This document shows positions 8,715-16,106 of a stretch of 64,000 nucleotides of DNA, piece after piece. The translations under genes were made by a program, and so were the position numbers. The stretch spans positions 1,209,053-1,273,052 of the forward strand of contig CP092079.1 in assembly GCA_022226955.1 (NCBI GenBank), given 5' to 3'. The DNA is from Nitrospira sp. Lineage in GTDB: Bacteria; Nitrospirota; Nitrospiria; Nitrospirales; Nitrospiraceae. The notes under the pieces were generated by a model. It saw only the letters and a program-made list of their open reading frames with translations. It did not search any database and was not told the origin of the DNA. Numbering within the stretch: position 1 is the stretch's first letter; each line of letters opens with the position of its first letter.

Positions 8715-9060
8715 GCCAGCGTGCAAGGTCCACAATGTGATTTTGATGCCCTCTGCTACCTGGCAAGCCATTCTCAACAACTACACATCCTTGACCTTAC
8801 ATCAGGAAAGACACCCCCACCAAGCCTATCCGAACCGCGCAGGCCCCGTACCTGAACCAGCCACGTCAACGCCTCTGACTGGAGCACGGCAAAGACCTCT
8901 CCGAATTCATGCGTGCCGAACCAGCGCACCGTCACCTGTTCCAACTAAAACTCGATATCCTCAATTACAAAAGATTCCCGGTACATTTTATGCCTCTCAA
9001 TTGAATTGCTCGCTATGCGACAAGCGCCACGGCTTCGCAAACTGTATCCCATGAACATCT
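8715..9060. other. Gene-free stretch with degenerate repeat
   Basis: 346 bases between the convergent hepT and vapC. No intact gene is seen on either strand. The part from 8851 to 8989 is one copy of a diverged repeat described separately; the rest holds nothing I can name. Confidence 0.6.
8851..8989 (-). repeat. Diverged ~140-bp repeat, copy 1
   Basis: About two thirds to three quarters of the bases match 9929-10065 by eye, with shared blocks TCCAGTCAG, GGTCTTT, CATGAA and the end block AAAATGTACCGGGA (minus strand). Translated on the minus strand the middle reads VRWFGTHEFGEVFAVLQSEA, so it may be the rest of a gene, but a stop interrupts it. It lies just downstream of vapC. Confidence 0.6.
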
Positions 9061-9474
9061 TCACAACGATGACTTGGCAGGCGATGTATGAGACACGAGT
9101 ATTTGAGGAATCTTGATGAAGTGGGCATCCGTAGTCACCACCGTCAAGCCGTACTGCATGGCCGAGGCGGCAATCCACATATCGTTGGTGGGAATCGGTG
9201 TTCCGGCCGTCCATAGACCGTTCAGAATCACCGCATATCGCTCCGCCGTGTCTTCATCCACGGGCACAATCGAAACTCTCGATGATGCCAAGACCTGCTT
9301 CAACCGCTCTTCATTTTTCTGCCTGGCTCGCCCCCGCAAGAATCCAACCCGTAACTCCCCCAACACCACGGGGTTGAGAAAGATTGCCTCCGCCGTCTGA
9401 ATCGCCTCTTTCACCGCAATATCGCCGCGCATAAATGCAGAGTAGGCCGAGGTGTCGAGTAAGATCCGGCTCAC
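9061..9474 (-). CDS. vapC: VapC-type PIN-domain toxin
   Basis: A 137-residue PIN-domain RNase. The acidic residues of the Mg2+ site are D7 (ILLDTSAYSAF), E40 (PVVLGELRVGF), D98 (IPTNDMWIAASA) and D116 (VTTDAHF). The GTG at 9474 is chosen as start because it overlaps the vapB stop (GTGA) and has GGAGGA seven bases upstream. The order antitoxin then toxin and the overlap are typical of VapBC, in which the toxin cleaves specific tRNA or rRNA. All catalytic residues are present. Confidence 0.9.
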   Translation of the reverse strand: MSRILLDTSAYSAFMRGDIAVKEAIQTAEAIFLNPVVLGELRVGFLRGRARQKNEERLKQVLASSRVSIVPVDEDTAERYAVILNGLWTAGTPIPTNDMWIAASAMQYGLTVVTTDAHFIKIPQILVSHTSPAKSSL

Positions 9475-9728
9475 TTCCACTCCTCCGGATCGATGGCGCG
9501 CTGCCGGGCAAGCGTCTTTTCGAATGCTTCGGCCTCCTGCTTGCTCCATGATCCGGCCAGGGCGTCCAGATCATGATACCGACGCACCGGCCGTGCCTCC
9601 GATTCGCCGAGGTGATCCTGCAAAAGACTGATCACCACCTTATTGACGCTCACGCCCTTTTTCTTCGCCCGCTGACGGATTGTGCGATCCAGCGAAGCTG
9701 GAAGATTTCTCAATGTGACCGCTTTCAT
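9471..9728 (-). CDS. vapB: VapB-type ribbon-helix-helix antitoxin
   Basis: An 85-residue protein starting at ATG 9728 (GGGAGGG upstream). The N-terminal KAVTLRNLPASLDRTIRQRA followed by KKKGVSVNKVVISLL is a ribbon-helix-helix DNA-binding fold of the FitA/VapB kind; the rest is the toxin-binding tail. It would repress its own operon through the palindrome at 9740-9757, 12 bases upstream of the start. Confidence 0.88.
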   Translation of the reverse strand: MKAVTLRNLPASLDRTIRQRAKKKGVSVNKVVISLLQDHLGESEARPVRRYHDLDALAGSWSKQEAEAFEKTLARQRAIDPEEWK

Positions 9729-9739
9729 AGTCCCTCCCC

Positions 9740-9757
9740 ATGCATCGAAGGATGCAT
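9740..9757. promoter_or_regulatory. Candidate VapB operator palindrome
   Basis: ATGCATC-GAAG-GATGCAT, a perfect inverted repeat with 7-bp arms just upstream of vapB. A third half-site-like GATGCA follows at 9764-9769. Position and symmetry fit autoregulation by the RHH antitoxin. Confidence 0.6.
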
Positions 9758-9851
9758 CATCACGATGCAAGAGTAGCAACGCTTCGTTCGGCTGTCAATC
9801 ACGCATCGGGAAAACACTACGTCTCGGCTCAACCAGAGGGCGCTAGGATCA

Positions 9852-9879
9852 GGGGGACTCGGAGAGGTGCCTCTCCCCC
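9852..9879. other. Stem-loop upstream of vapB
   Basis: GGGGG at 9852-9856 pairs with CCCCC at 9875-9879, and inside it GAGAGG (9862-9867) pairs with CCTCTC (9870-9875 region). There is no T run on either side, so it is not a standard terminator. Apart from this and the repeat at 9929-10065, the gap 9729-10072 holds nothing I can identify. Confidence 0.35.
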
Positions 9880-9928
9880 AATCAGCACGTCGCATGACAA
9901 GGCCTAACCCTATCCAACCTTTTACACA

Positions 9929-10065
9929 CCTGAATCAGCCGCATCAAAGCCACTGACTGGATCGCAGTAAAGACCACTCCGACTTCATGCTCGCGACCAG
10001 CACATAATCACCAATTCCAATAACAGATCGGCAATCGCGATTCGAAAAGACTCCCGGTACATTTT
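9929..10065 (-). repeat. Diverged ~140-bp repeat, copy 2
   Basis: The partner of 8851-8989. On the minus strand it begins AAAATGTACCGGGAGTCTTT directly downstream of the small gene at 10073-10300. Relative to copy 1 it has small length changes that break any shared reading frame, so both copies are decayed or noncoding. Confidence 0.6.
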
Positions 10066-10072
10066 CTTTCAT

Positions 10073-10300
10073 TCACGCATGGCCAGGATCTGGCACGAAC
10101 GCTAATGCGACACTGGTATCGGCCTCCAACTCAGACGGTGAGGTGGGCCCAGCTTGCACAAGATCCCGCTTCAGCAAGATTGTACGCACTAACCAGCCAC
10201 CAAACACTTGAGCGCGCTCGGTTCGCACCCATGTACCAACATTCGGTGGTGCCGGAGCGATTTGATTCACTAGTTCAATTGGCTGCCACTGTAAAGGCAT
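10073..10300 (-). CDS. Small hypothetical protein (GGWLVR / FVPDP type)
   Basis: A 75-residue protein with GTWVRTERAQVFGGWLVRT near the middle and ALAFVPDPGHA at the C-terminus. Short proteins with a GGWLVR block and a terminal FVPDP-x-H motif are common among uncharacterised bacterial ORFs, which is why I believe it is real. The ATG at 10300 has AAGGGGAG just upstream. The last residue after His is Ala where relatives usually continue with Trp, so the end may be trimmed. Function unknown. Confidence 0.5.
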   Translation of the reverse strand: MPLQWQPIELVNQIAPAPPNVGTWVRTERAQVFGGWLVRTILLKRDLVQAGPTSPSELEADTSVALAFVPDPGHA

Positions 10301-10394
10301 GACTCCCCTTAGTCACAACACATCACATTTATCTAGCCAAGCATGACTGCCCGGTACAACACCGAGCGATCGCAACCTCACGTTCACTCAGCGC

Positions 10395-10952
10395 TTACTT
10401 CGAAACCACGCTCGACTTAGTAACCTTTGGCGCTTCTTCAATTGCTTTGAGCATGAGAGTGTTCGCCTGGCTTTGATCAATCTTGCCCGCCCCTGCCATC
10501 ATGCAGATATGAAACAAGGCTACATTTAGAAATGAGGCAGCTTCATTCCGTTCACTAAGCTTCGTCACCGTATCCAACACCTTTTGCTTTTGCTCCAGAC
10601 TTGCATCATCCGCAAGCTTCCCCAGGTCCAGCTTGATCTCCCCCTCATAACTCCGCGCCTTGGCCACATCGGCAGATGCCATACAAGCTCCAGTAACCTC
10701 GACAGGAAGACGCTTAACCTCCCCCTCTTTCTTGTCCGGATCTTGACCGTCCTTATGAAATACATAGGCGGCGTTGTTATTGGGATTCCAGACATAGATC
10801 TTGTCAGCCTGATCCTTACCACTGTCCAGCGAGGCATAACTAATGTGTGGCTTGTCCGATCCCCATTTAAGTTCCCAGGCAGACATGCCGCATCCACTGA
10901 GCACAAGTGTTATTGCCACTAGGGCGCCTTGAAACAGACGATACACCACCAT
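10395..10952 (-). CDS. Hypothetical lipoprotein
   Basis: A 185-residue predicted lipoprotein with signal sequence and lipobox ending LVLSGC, acylated Cys21. The mature part is charged, with about 60 residues of strand-rich sequence (KPHISYASLD, KIYVWNPNNNAAYVFHKDG) then helices. GGAGGT lies 7 bases before the ATG. No family recognised. It is on the same strand as the methyltransferase at 11070-12008, 117 bases downstream of it. Base composition is lower in G+C than the housekeeping genes. Confidence 0.75.
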   Translation of the reverse strand: MVVYRLFQGALVAITLVLSGCGMSAWELKWGSDKPHISYASLDSGKDQADKIYVWNPNNNAAYVFHKDGQDPDKKEGEVKRLPVEVTGACMASADVAKARSYEGEIKLDLGKLADDASLEQKQKVLDTVTKLSERNEAASFLNVALFHICMMAGAGKIDQSQANTLMLKAIEEAPKVTKSSVVSK

Positions 10953-10971
10953 ACAAGTACCTCCATGTTAC

Positions 10972-10985
10972 CCTGCTAGTGCAGG
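10972..10985. promoter_or_regulatory. Short palindrome upstream of lipoprotein gene
   Basis: CCTGC-TAGT-GCAGG, 5-bp arms, about 20 bases before the ATG of the lipoprotein gene at 10952. It could be an operator or chance. Confidence 0.25.
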
Positions 10986-11069
10986 CCAATAAAAACCCAC
11001 GCCTCTCTACTGAATCTCAAAAAGCCAGAACGAATTCCCTGAACATTTCACTCCTCTATTTTCCAATCA

Positions 11070-12008
11070 TCAGCCACGGTCGAGCTGAGGAAACACTAGG
11101 GAGCACGCCTCATCACAAAAAACCCGCTTGGTGCACATGACCTCTTCAGAAATGTCCACACACAGCCGTCTCATATCTGCTTCGTCGCGGTAAATTAGAC
11201 TCCAATCCATAAACGTTTCCATATATCCAGCGTCCTGTATTCCCGTCCTAAAGTTGGCCACCAGAAGACGACCGCCAGGACGAAGCATTCTGAACATACG
11301 CTCTATAAGTCTCTTAGCTAGCGCATCTCCGAGATAGTCGAACAAGCCGGCGGAATAGATATAATCGAACCTCTGTCTTCCCAGATCACCCCCGAACAAG
11401 AGCTTGATAGAGCCCGTTAACGTCTCAACTCTAAAATTCGAGAAGTGTTGATTCACCACCTCAATACTGAGAGGGTCTTGGTCTAATCCCACAAATCGCC
11501 CTATGCGCTTGCTTTGCAAGGAACTGCATTGATGCAACTCCCTTAAATGCCCACAGGCGACTGATAGGATGTGCGCACCGGAAATACGATCACACGTACG
11601 GTCAATCTCACTAGCTAACAGACCACATCGGGACCGGACTGCTGCAGGGGCACATCTCTCGACAGTGTAGGAGAAAACCCTCTCCCCTAGTTGAGATACA
11701 GGTGAGGTTACGATCCCATTCCAGGATCGTTCATAAATCATATCCAACAGCTCTGCATCACCCTGATAGCCACGCGGCTGACGAAAAGCTCTCTCTGTAA
11801 GAGGATCCTGATGTACCAATGCGCATAAGCTATGCGCCCGACAAGACTCAATTGCCGATCTCCACACCTCAGGAGATTGCTGTTCCCGTAACGATTGGAG
11901 GGCAAGAGCGAGAGTTCCGACTGCTCTGGGCACATCTGGAGAGGAGCAACGCAATTGATCTGCAGTCTCATCCAACAACATCTGCAGTTCACAAACCAGG
12001 CTTCTCAT
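11070..12008 (-). CDS. SAM-dependent methyltransferase, possibly PhcB-like
   Basis: A 312-residue protein. The C-terminal half is a class I SAM methyltransferase: motif I as HILSVACGHLRELH, then GLDQDPLSI for the acidic loop, FDYIYSAGLFDYL and a post-motif RMLRPGGRLLVANF. The N-terminal half is helical and includes FRQPRGYQGDAELLDMIYE, a block seen in proteins annotated as 3-hydroxy fatty acid methyl ester (PhcB-like) synthases. That family link is from memory and uncertain. It lies 81 bases downstream of a fatty-acid desaturase. GAGGGG is 6 bases before the ATG. The DNA is clearly poorer in G+C than its surroundings. Confidence 0.7.
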   Translation of the reverse strand: MRSLVCELQMLLDETADQLRCSSPDVPRAVGTLALALQSLREQQSPEVWRSAIESCRAHSLCALVHQDPLTERAFRQPRGYQGDAELLDMIYERSWNGIVTSPVSQLGERVFSYTVERCAPAAVRSRCGLLASEIDRTCDRISGAHILSVACGHLRELHQCSSLQSKRIGRFVGLDQDPLSIEVVNQHFSNFRVETLTGSIKLLFGGDLGRQRFDYIYSAGLFDYLGDALAKRLIERMFRMLRPGGRLLVANFRTGIQDAGYMETFMDWSLIYRDEADMRRLCVDISEEVMCTKRVFCDEACSLVFPQLDRG

Positions 12009-12089
12009 TAAGTACCCCTCTAAACCTTCTACTTCACATCCAGATCATCCGCACAAACTCATCTAAATCTTGAGTTTCCTTGAAACAAC

Positions 12090-13208
12090 TCAATTCATAG
12101 CGCAGGAAGTCTTAACAAGTGCATCTGGTCCAGCAGACTTTCCATCAAGGAACAAGGATGGCTTGCCCGACCAATCTAGCCATTGCCCGCATTGATAGTC
12201 ATAGAGCCGACAAGCAGCCATGACCTGGCGAATGCTGGCCAAACTTACGTCATGGGTAATCACTTGAGAAGGGAAAGCGGTGGCCAGGAAATGCTGAGCT
12301 CTTTTCAGATTATATAGCGGTATACGAGGAGCGATATGGTGTGCGGGATGTTCCAATATATTTAGCAGTAGAGCGCCGAGCCAGCGTGGACAGACAACAT
12401 GAACTGTGTCGGGCAGTCGATCACAGAAGGCGCCACGTTCTTCAGCTTGCTGAAGCCATCTTACGCGTGGATGTGTATGATGGAGGTAGATGACCATCCC
12501 CATCGCTAGATTCCAGGTCAAGAAAGGCACAAGGAGCCCCAGCACAACTAAGCCCACGGACTCTTGCCCATTGGTGCCCTGCTGAAAAATTGCCAGCACC
12601 TCGAAGACAAGAAATCCTGCCACCAAAAGGCGATCCATAGCGGCTTTTAGTCGTGGTAACTGACCTCGCTCATCTGCTCCTGGCATAACCAGATGCCGCC
12701 ACCAAATTTCGATCAGGTAGTAGGCTCCTACCCCCCAGAAAGATCGATAGAACTTCTCGAGAGCACGCCTGAACGGAGAAAGAGATTGAAACTCTTCATA
12801 TGAGTACGGAGTCCAGACATAGTCCTTCCCCTTCAGATTGGTGAAGCCATGATGCAGTCTATTGTGCCCAAGCTCCCAGAATGTGAACGGGGTTAACGAG
12901 GGAAGCATCGCAAGTCGACCAACGATCTGATTAACAATACTGCTCGACGTGAAACTTGCGTGACATGCGTCATGGCCAATAATGAATAAGACCGCAATCA
13001 ATAGACTATTGAGAGCACACCAGACAGCCATAGCACCCACAGGCCATCGAGTTGGCCCTAGAAGGAAAATAGAAGTCATGTACAGCACGAATGGAGGAAC
13101 AAAAATAGCTAATGCTTTTCCTGTCGACCGCTCGAACACATCGACCGGCAAACTAGCCCTCACATCTTCCATTGACTGGGACAACTTAGTCTTCAAAACC
13201 CACCACAC
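12090..13208 (-). CDS. Membrane fatty acid desaturase
   Basis: A 372-residue integral membrane di-iron desaturase. Three histidine boxes are visible: HDACH (about residue 100), HNRLHH (about 135) and a C-terminal HPAHH (about 300), with an extra LHHTHP stretch. Four or more hydrophobic segments surround them. The layout is that of acyl-lipid delta-12/omega-type desaturases. The start is uncertain: GTG 13208 gives the full frame, ATG 13172 is possible, and neither has a good Shine-Dalgarno. It precedes the methyltransferase on the same strand and follows a small luxR gene. G+C is low. Confidence 0.88.
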   Translation of the reverse strand: MWWVLKTKLSQSMEDVRASLPVDVFERSTGKALAIFVPPFVLYMTSIFLLGPTRWPVGAMAVWCALNSLLIAVLFIIGHDACHASFTSSSIVNQIVGRLAMLPSLTPFTFWELGHNRLHHGFTNLKGKDYVWTPYSYEEFQSLSPFRRALEKFYRSFWGVGAYYLIEIWWRHLVMPGADERGQLPRLKAAMDRLLVAGFLVFEVLAIFQQGTNGQESVGLVVLGLLVPFLTWNLAMGMVIYLHHTHPRVRWLQQAEERGAFCDRLPDTVHVVCPRWLGALLLNILEHPAHHIAPRIPLYNLKRAQHFLATAFPSQVITHDVSLASIRQVMAACRLYDYQCGQWLDWSGKPSLFLDGKSAGPDALVKTSCAMN

Positions 13209-13329
13209 GCCACTGAGGGGAAGAAACAGTGATTGCCACTACCTGACATTTCCTCTACCTCATTCGCCATCCTACGTTCAGTGTCCGCCATTTGGCTGAC
13301 ATGCTATGGAATCGTTCGCGTTCGTGTTT

Positions 13330-13650
13330 CTACTCATTGTCTTTCCGCATGATCTCCAAGTACACTCTCGCTGCCAGCTCGCCTCTGGACCGGACGCCGA
13401 GTTTTTTGAAGATCCGTTCCAAATGCGTTTGAATCGTCCGAGCACTGACGTGGAGTTGCGATGCAACTTCTTTGTTCGTTAATCCCCGCGCCACCAGCCC
13501 CGCGACCTCCGCTTCACGAGCGGTTACGCCCTCCAACAGCACCGGCACGGCATCGACTCCACCAATCGCTTGCAGCAGTGGCGTCCCGTTCGTGGATTGC
13601 GCACTCACGTCATCCAACATCCGTTTTCTGGCTCCAATTGCACAATTCAT
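13330..13650 (-). CDS. Small LuxR/GerE-type regulator
   Basis: A 106-residue protein that is mostly a C-terminal GerE helix-turn-helix (about residues 42-98): VTAREAEVAGLVARGLTNKE then VASQLHVSARTIQTHLERIF. The first 40 residues form no known sensor or receiver domain, so it may be a single-domain regulator or respond by oligomerisation. It is read away from the two larger luxR genes, across a 145-base region with a palindrome and an AG repeat. The desaturase gene lies 121 bases downstream. Confidence 0.85.
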   Translation of the reverse strand: MNCAIGARKRMLDDVSAQSTNGTPLLQAIGGVDAVPVLLEGVTAREAEVAGLVARGLTNKEVASQLHVSARTIQTHLERIFKKLGVRSRGELAARVYLEIMRKDNE

Positions 13651-13691
13651 ATCCGGGCGCTCTTCTAGCAGACCGAGGAAGTCCGGAGAAA

Positions 13692-13707
13692 TACGCCACC
13701 TGGCGTA
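13692..13707. promoter_or_regulatory. Candidate LuxR-type operator palindrome
   Basis: TACGCCA-CC-TGGCGTA, a perfect 16-bp palindrome with 7-bp arms between the divergent luxR genes. The same heptamer TACGCCA occurs again at 13759-13765. Position and repetition suggest a binding site for one of the LuxR proteins. Confidence 0.55.
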
Positions 13708-13729
13708 CAGCGAAACACCTAGAAAATTT

Positions 13730-13749
13730 AGAGAGAGAGAGAGAGAGAG
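13730..13749 (+). repeat. (AG)10 dinucleotide microsatellite
   Basis: Ten perfect AG units in the divergent luxR intergenic region, ending 46 bases before the ATG at 13796. Such tracts change length by slippage, so promoter spacing or the leader could vary between cells. Confidence 0.95.
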
Positions 13750-13795
13750 CAGATTTCATACGCCACTGTGCGGACAATGAAACGGCAGAGGCGCA

Positions 13796-14887
13796 ATGAT
13801 GGAACGGCTGACCAGCAAACAGCTACGGCAGGTCTCAGAGTTTCTACGCCAGCTTTATCAACTGCGTACGCACGAGGAATTTACCAGTCACCTGATCGCC
13901 GCGTTGCCAACGATTACGGAAGGAGAGTTCACCTCCTACAATGAATATCCAGCGGATGGCAAAGCCATTGTCTACAAATCTGACCAACTCCCCTACTGCC
14001 CCGATCCATCACATTATGCGACGGTGCTTCAGACTCACCTCCAGGAGCATCCCGTCGTCACACATTGGCGCACCACACAAGAGGAGTCTGCGCAGATCAT
14101 TTCTGATTTCGTCCAGCCCAGCCAATTTCGCGCGACGACGCTATACAACGAATTCTACAAACCGCTCAAAATGTCCTACCTCCTCTTCATGGGGCTCAAG
14201 GCCGACAACAAAAGGCTACTATCGATCAGTCGGCATCGTCACGACAGAGAGTTTCGCGAGTCCGACAAAACGGTCTTCAATGCCATTCGACCCCATCTCC
14301 AACAAGCGCTGAAAAACGCGTTAACCGTGACTCATCTGCACGACCAACTGGCCGCCATGGATCTGGCCATGGAAGCCGGACATCGTGCGATGCTCTCGGT
14401 GTCCGCCGACGGGCGCATCCACGTGGCCGCGCCTTATGCCCACGCGCTGCTCGCGCAATACGGCATGGGGCTGAAACACGGCGCGGATTGGCTGCCGCCA
14501 GTGTTGCGAGCCTGGCTGCGCCGCCAGATCAGACACCTCACCACGACTGACGACGTCGCCCCTTCGATCGCACCGCTGACGGTCACTGGCCAAGCAGGGA
14601 CGCTGACGATCCGATTAATTCCCAAGGGATCGCAGTATCTACTGACATTGAAGGAAGATCGCTCACCGACGCCGCCGAACCTTCGCCATCTGGGGGTGAG
14701 CGCCAGGGAAACGGAAATCCTCGGCTGGGTCGTCCAGGGCAAGACAAATCCGGAGATCGGCATCATCCTCGGCATCAGCCGCCGCACGGTGCAAAAGCAT
14801 TTGGAGCGCATCTATCTGAAACTTGGCGTCGAAAATCGACATGCCGCGATCAGTCTCGCGCTCTCTTCCATGCCAGGTGGTGCCTAA
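13796..14887 (+). CDS. LuxR-family regulator, tandem copy 1
   Basis: A 363-residue regulator. The C-terminal GerE domain (about 300-358) reads LGVSARETEILGWVVQGKTN then ISRRTVQKHLERIYLKLGVE. The N-terminal 170 residues look like a GAF-like sensor region, with FRATTLYNEFYKPLKMSYLL in the centre; no AHL-binding signature (W..Y...Y...D) is evident. It is a close paralogue of the next gene, 3 bases downstream. Two ATGs (13796, 13799) are possible, both after AGAGG. The cognate signal is unknown. Confidence 0.88.
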   Translation: MMERLTSKQLRQVSEFLRQLYQLRTHEEFTSHLIAALPTITEGEFTSYNEYPADGKAIVYKSDQLPYCPDPSHYATVLQTHLQEHPVVTHWRTTQEESAQIISDFVQPSQFRATTLYNEFYKPLKMSYLLFMGLKADNKRLLSISRHRHDREFRESDKTVFNAIRPHLQQALKNALTVTHLHDQLAAMDLAMEAGHRAMLSVSADGRIHVAAPYAHALLAQYGMGLKHGADWLPPVLRAWLRRQIRHLTTTDDVAPSIAPLTVTGQAGTLTIRLIPKGSQYLLTLKEDRSPTPPNLRHLGVSARETEILGWVVQGKTNPEIGIILGISRRTVQKHLERIYLKLGVENRHAAISLALSSMPGGA

Positions 14888-14890
14888 CAG

Positions 14891-15997
14891 ATGGAACATC
14901 TGACTTCCCATGACTGCCGCCGTGTGCTTCGATTCCTGCACCAGCTCTATGAGGTTCGTCCACACGCGGAGTTCATCACCGACTTGGTCGCCGCACTTCC
15001 TACCGTTATCGCGACGGACGTGAGCAGTTACAACGAAGTCGATTCCGCCCAGCGATTTGCCGCGTACCTTGGATGGCCGCCGGACCACCCGGACATTCCC
15101 GACGCCCAAGAGATTCTTGGACGTTATGCGCACCAAAGCCCGCTGGTCACTTTTGCCGAACGCGCAACAACCATCGAGGCGCATAAGATGACCGACTTCG
15201 TTACTCAACGGTCGTTTCGCGCCACCGACCTTTTCAACGAGTTCTATCGCCCCCTGCAGCTCCCCTACAATATGGGTGTGAAGCTCACCAGAAGCGCCGA
15301 TCCGCTGATCGCTGTCAGCCTGCTTCGTTCGCGCCGGGACTTCTCGTCACGCGACATTGCGCTCCTCGACGTCCTGAGCCCGCATCTTGTCCAAGCCTAC
15401 CGAAATGCCACGGCAGTGACTCGGCTGCACTGCCGGCTGGATGTGGGACACCATGCTCTCGCGGTTCATCATGAAGGCCTCGTATCCATTACGCGGGATA
15501 GACGCATTTGTTTTTCCACTCCCTTAGGCGAGCGCCTGATGGCGAGATATGACAATGATCCTGCCCGCGATCAAAATCATCTCCCCCCACGTCTGGCTCG
15601 ATGGGTTCGCCGGGAATTGGCCCACCGTCACACTGAGGATTTTCTTCACCGGCCAAGCTTGGCTTTCCGGATCACCGGCTCATCCGGAGTCCTGACAGCG
15701 AGACTCGTACAACATCACGAGCAGTTCCTTATCCTACTTGAAGAAACACCACACACCTCCACGCATCGATACTGCGCGATGTGGGGACTCACGGCCCGCG
15801 AATCAGAGATTCTTGAGTGGGTCGTTCAAGGCAAGACGAATCCGGAGATCGGCATGATCCTCGGCATCAGCCACCGCACCGTGCAAAAACATCTGGAGCG
15901 GATCTACATCAGACTTGGAGTCGAGAATCGGCATGCAGCCATGGCTGTGGCACTGGAAGTACTGCAGCGGGATAGAAATGGAAAGAGCTACGACTGA
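14891..15997 (+). CDS. LuxR-family regulator, tandem copy 2
   Basis: A 368-residue paralogue of the preceding gene with the same architecture: N-terminal GAF-like region with FRATDLFNEFYRPLQLPYN, and a C-terminal GerE domain with LTARESEILEWVVQGKTNPE and ISHRTVQKHLERIYIRLGVE. The DNA-binding helices of the two copies are nearly identical, whereas the sensor halves differ, which suggests shared targets but different inputs. Its last 10 bases overlap the displaced mtnA fragment on the other strand. Confidence 0.88.
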   Translation: MEHLTSHDCRRVLRFLHQLYEVRPHAEFITDLVAALPTVIATDVSSYNEVDSAQRFAAYLGWPPDHPDIPDAQEILGRYAHQSPLVTFAERATTIEAHKMTDFVTQRSFRATDLFNEFYRPLQLPYNMGVKLTRSADPLIAVSLLRSRRDFSSRDIALLDVLSPHLVQAYRNATAVTRLHCRLDVGHHALAVHHEGLVSITRDRRICFSTPLGERLMARYDNDPARDQNHLPPRLARWVRRELAHRHTEDFLHRPSLAFRITGSSGVLTARLVQHHEQFLILLEETPHTSTHRYCAMWGLTARESEILEWVVQGKTNPEIGMILGISHRTVQKHLERIYIRLGVENRHAAMAVALEVLQRDRNGKSYD

Positions 15998-16087
15998 AAC
16001 CGCCCGGCCAGTTCACCGGGCTTGAACACGCCGCGTTCGGCGATGATGCCGGTGATCAACTCGGCTGGGGTCACGTCGAAAGGAGGG
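15988..16087 (-). pseudogene. Displaced 3' fragment of mtnA
   Basis: The minus strand encodes [20 protein letters not shown] plus PGELAGRFQS and a TAG. This matches the last 30 residues of MtnA ([20 protein letters not shown] and on), followed by a different C-terminal tail. DNA identity with 16905-16971 is high over 67 bases (16018-16084), with only a handful of differences. There is no N-terminal part. It lies downstream of mtnA, separated from it by the two-gene nucleotidyltransferase cassette. Confidence 0.85.
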
Positions 16088-16106
16088 GAATCGGATAGGA
16101 GAAACG

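Noticed and set aside
8945-9214. Minus-strand frame overlapping the vapC end and repeat copy 1
   Set aside because: Most of it is vapC read in another frame; only the last residues come from the repeat, with no Shine-Dalgarno.
9902-9908. GCCTAAC, which looks like an integron attC R'' core
   Set aside because: No matching GTTRRRY partner at a suitable distance, no attC-type fold and no integrase gene in the window.
13330-15997. Classical LuxI/LuxR quorum-sensing locus
   Set aside because: No LuxI-type synthase is nearby and the N-terminal halves lack the AHL-binding residues, so only LuxR-type solos can be claimed.
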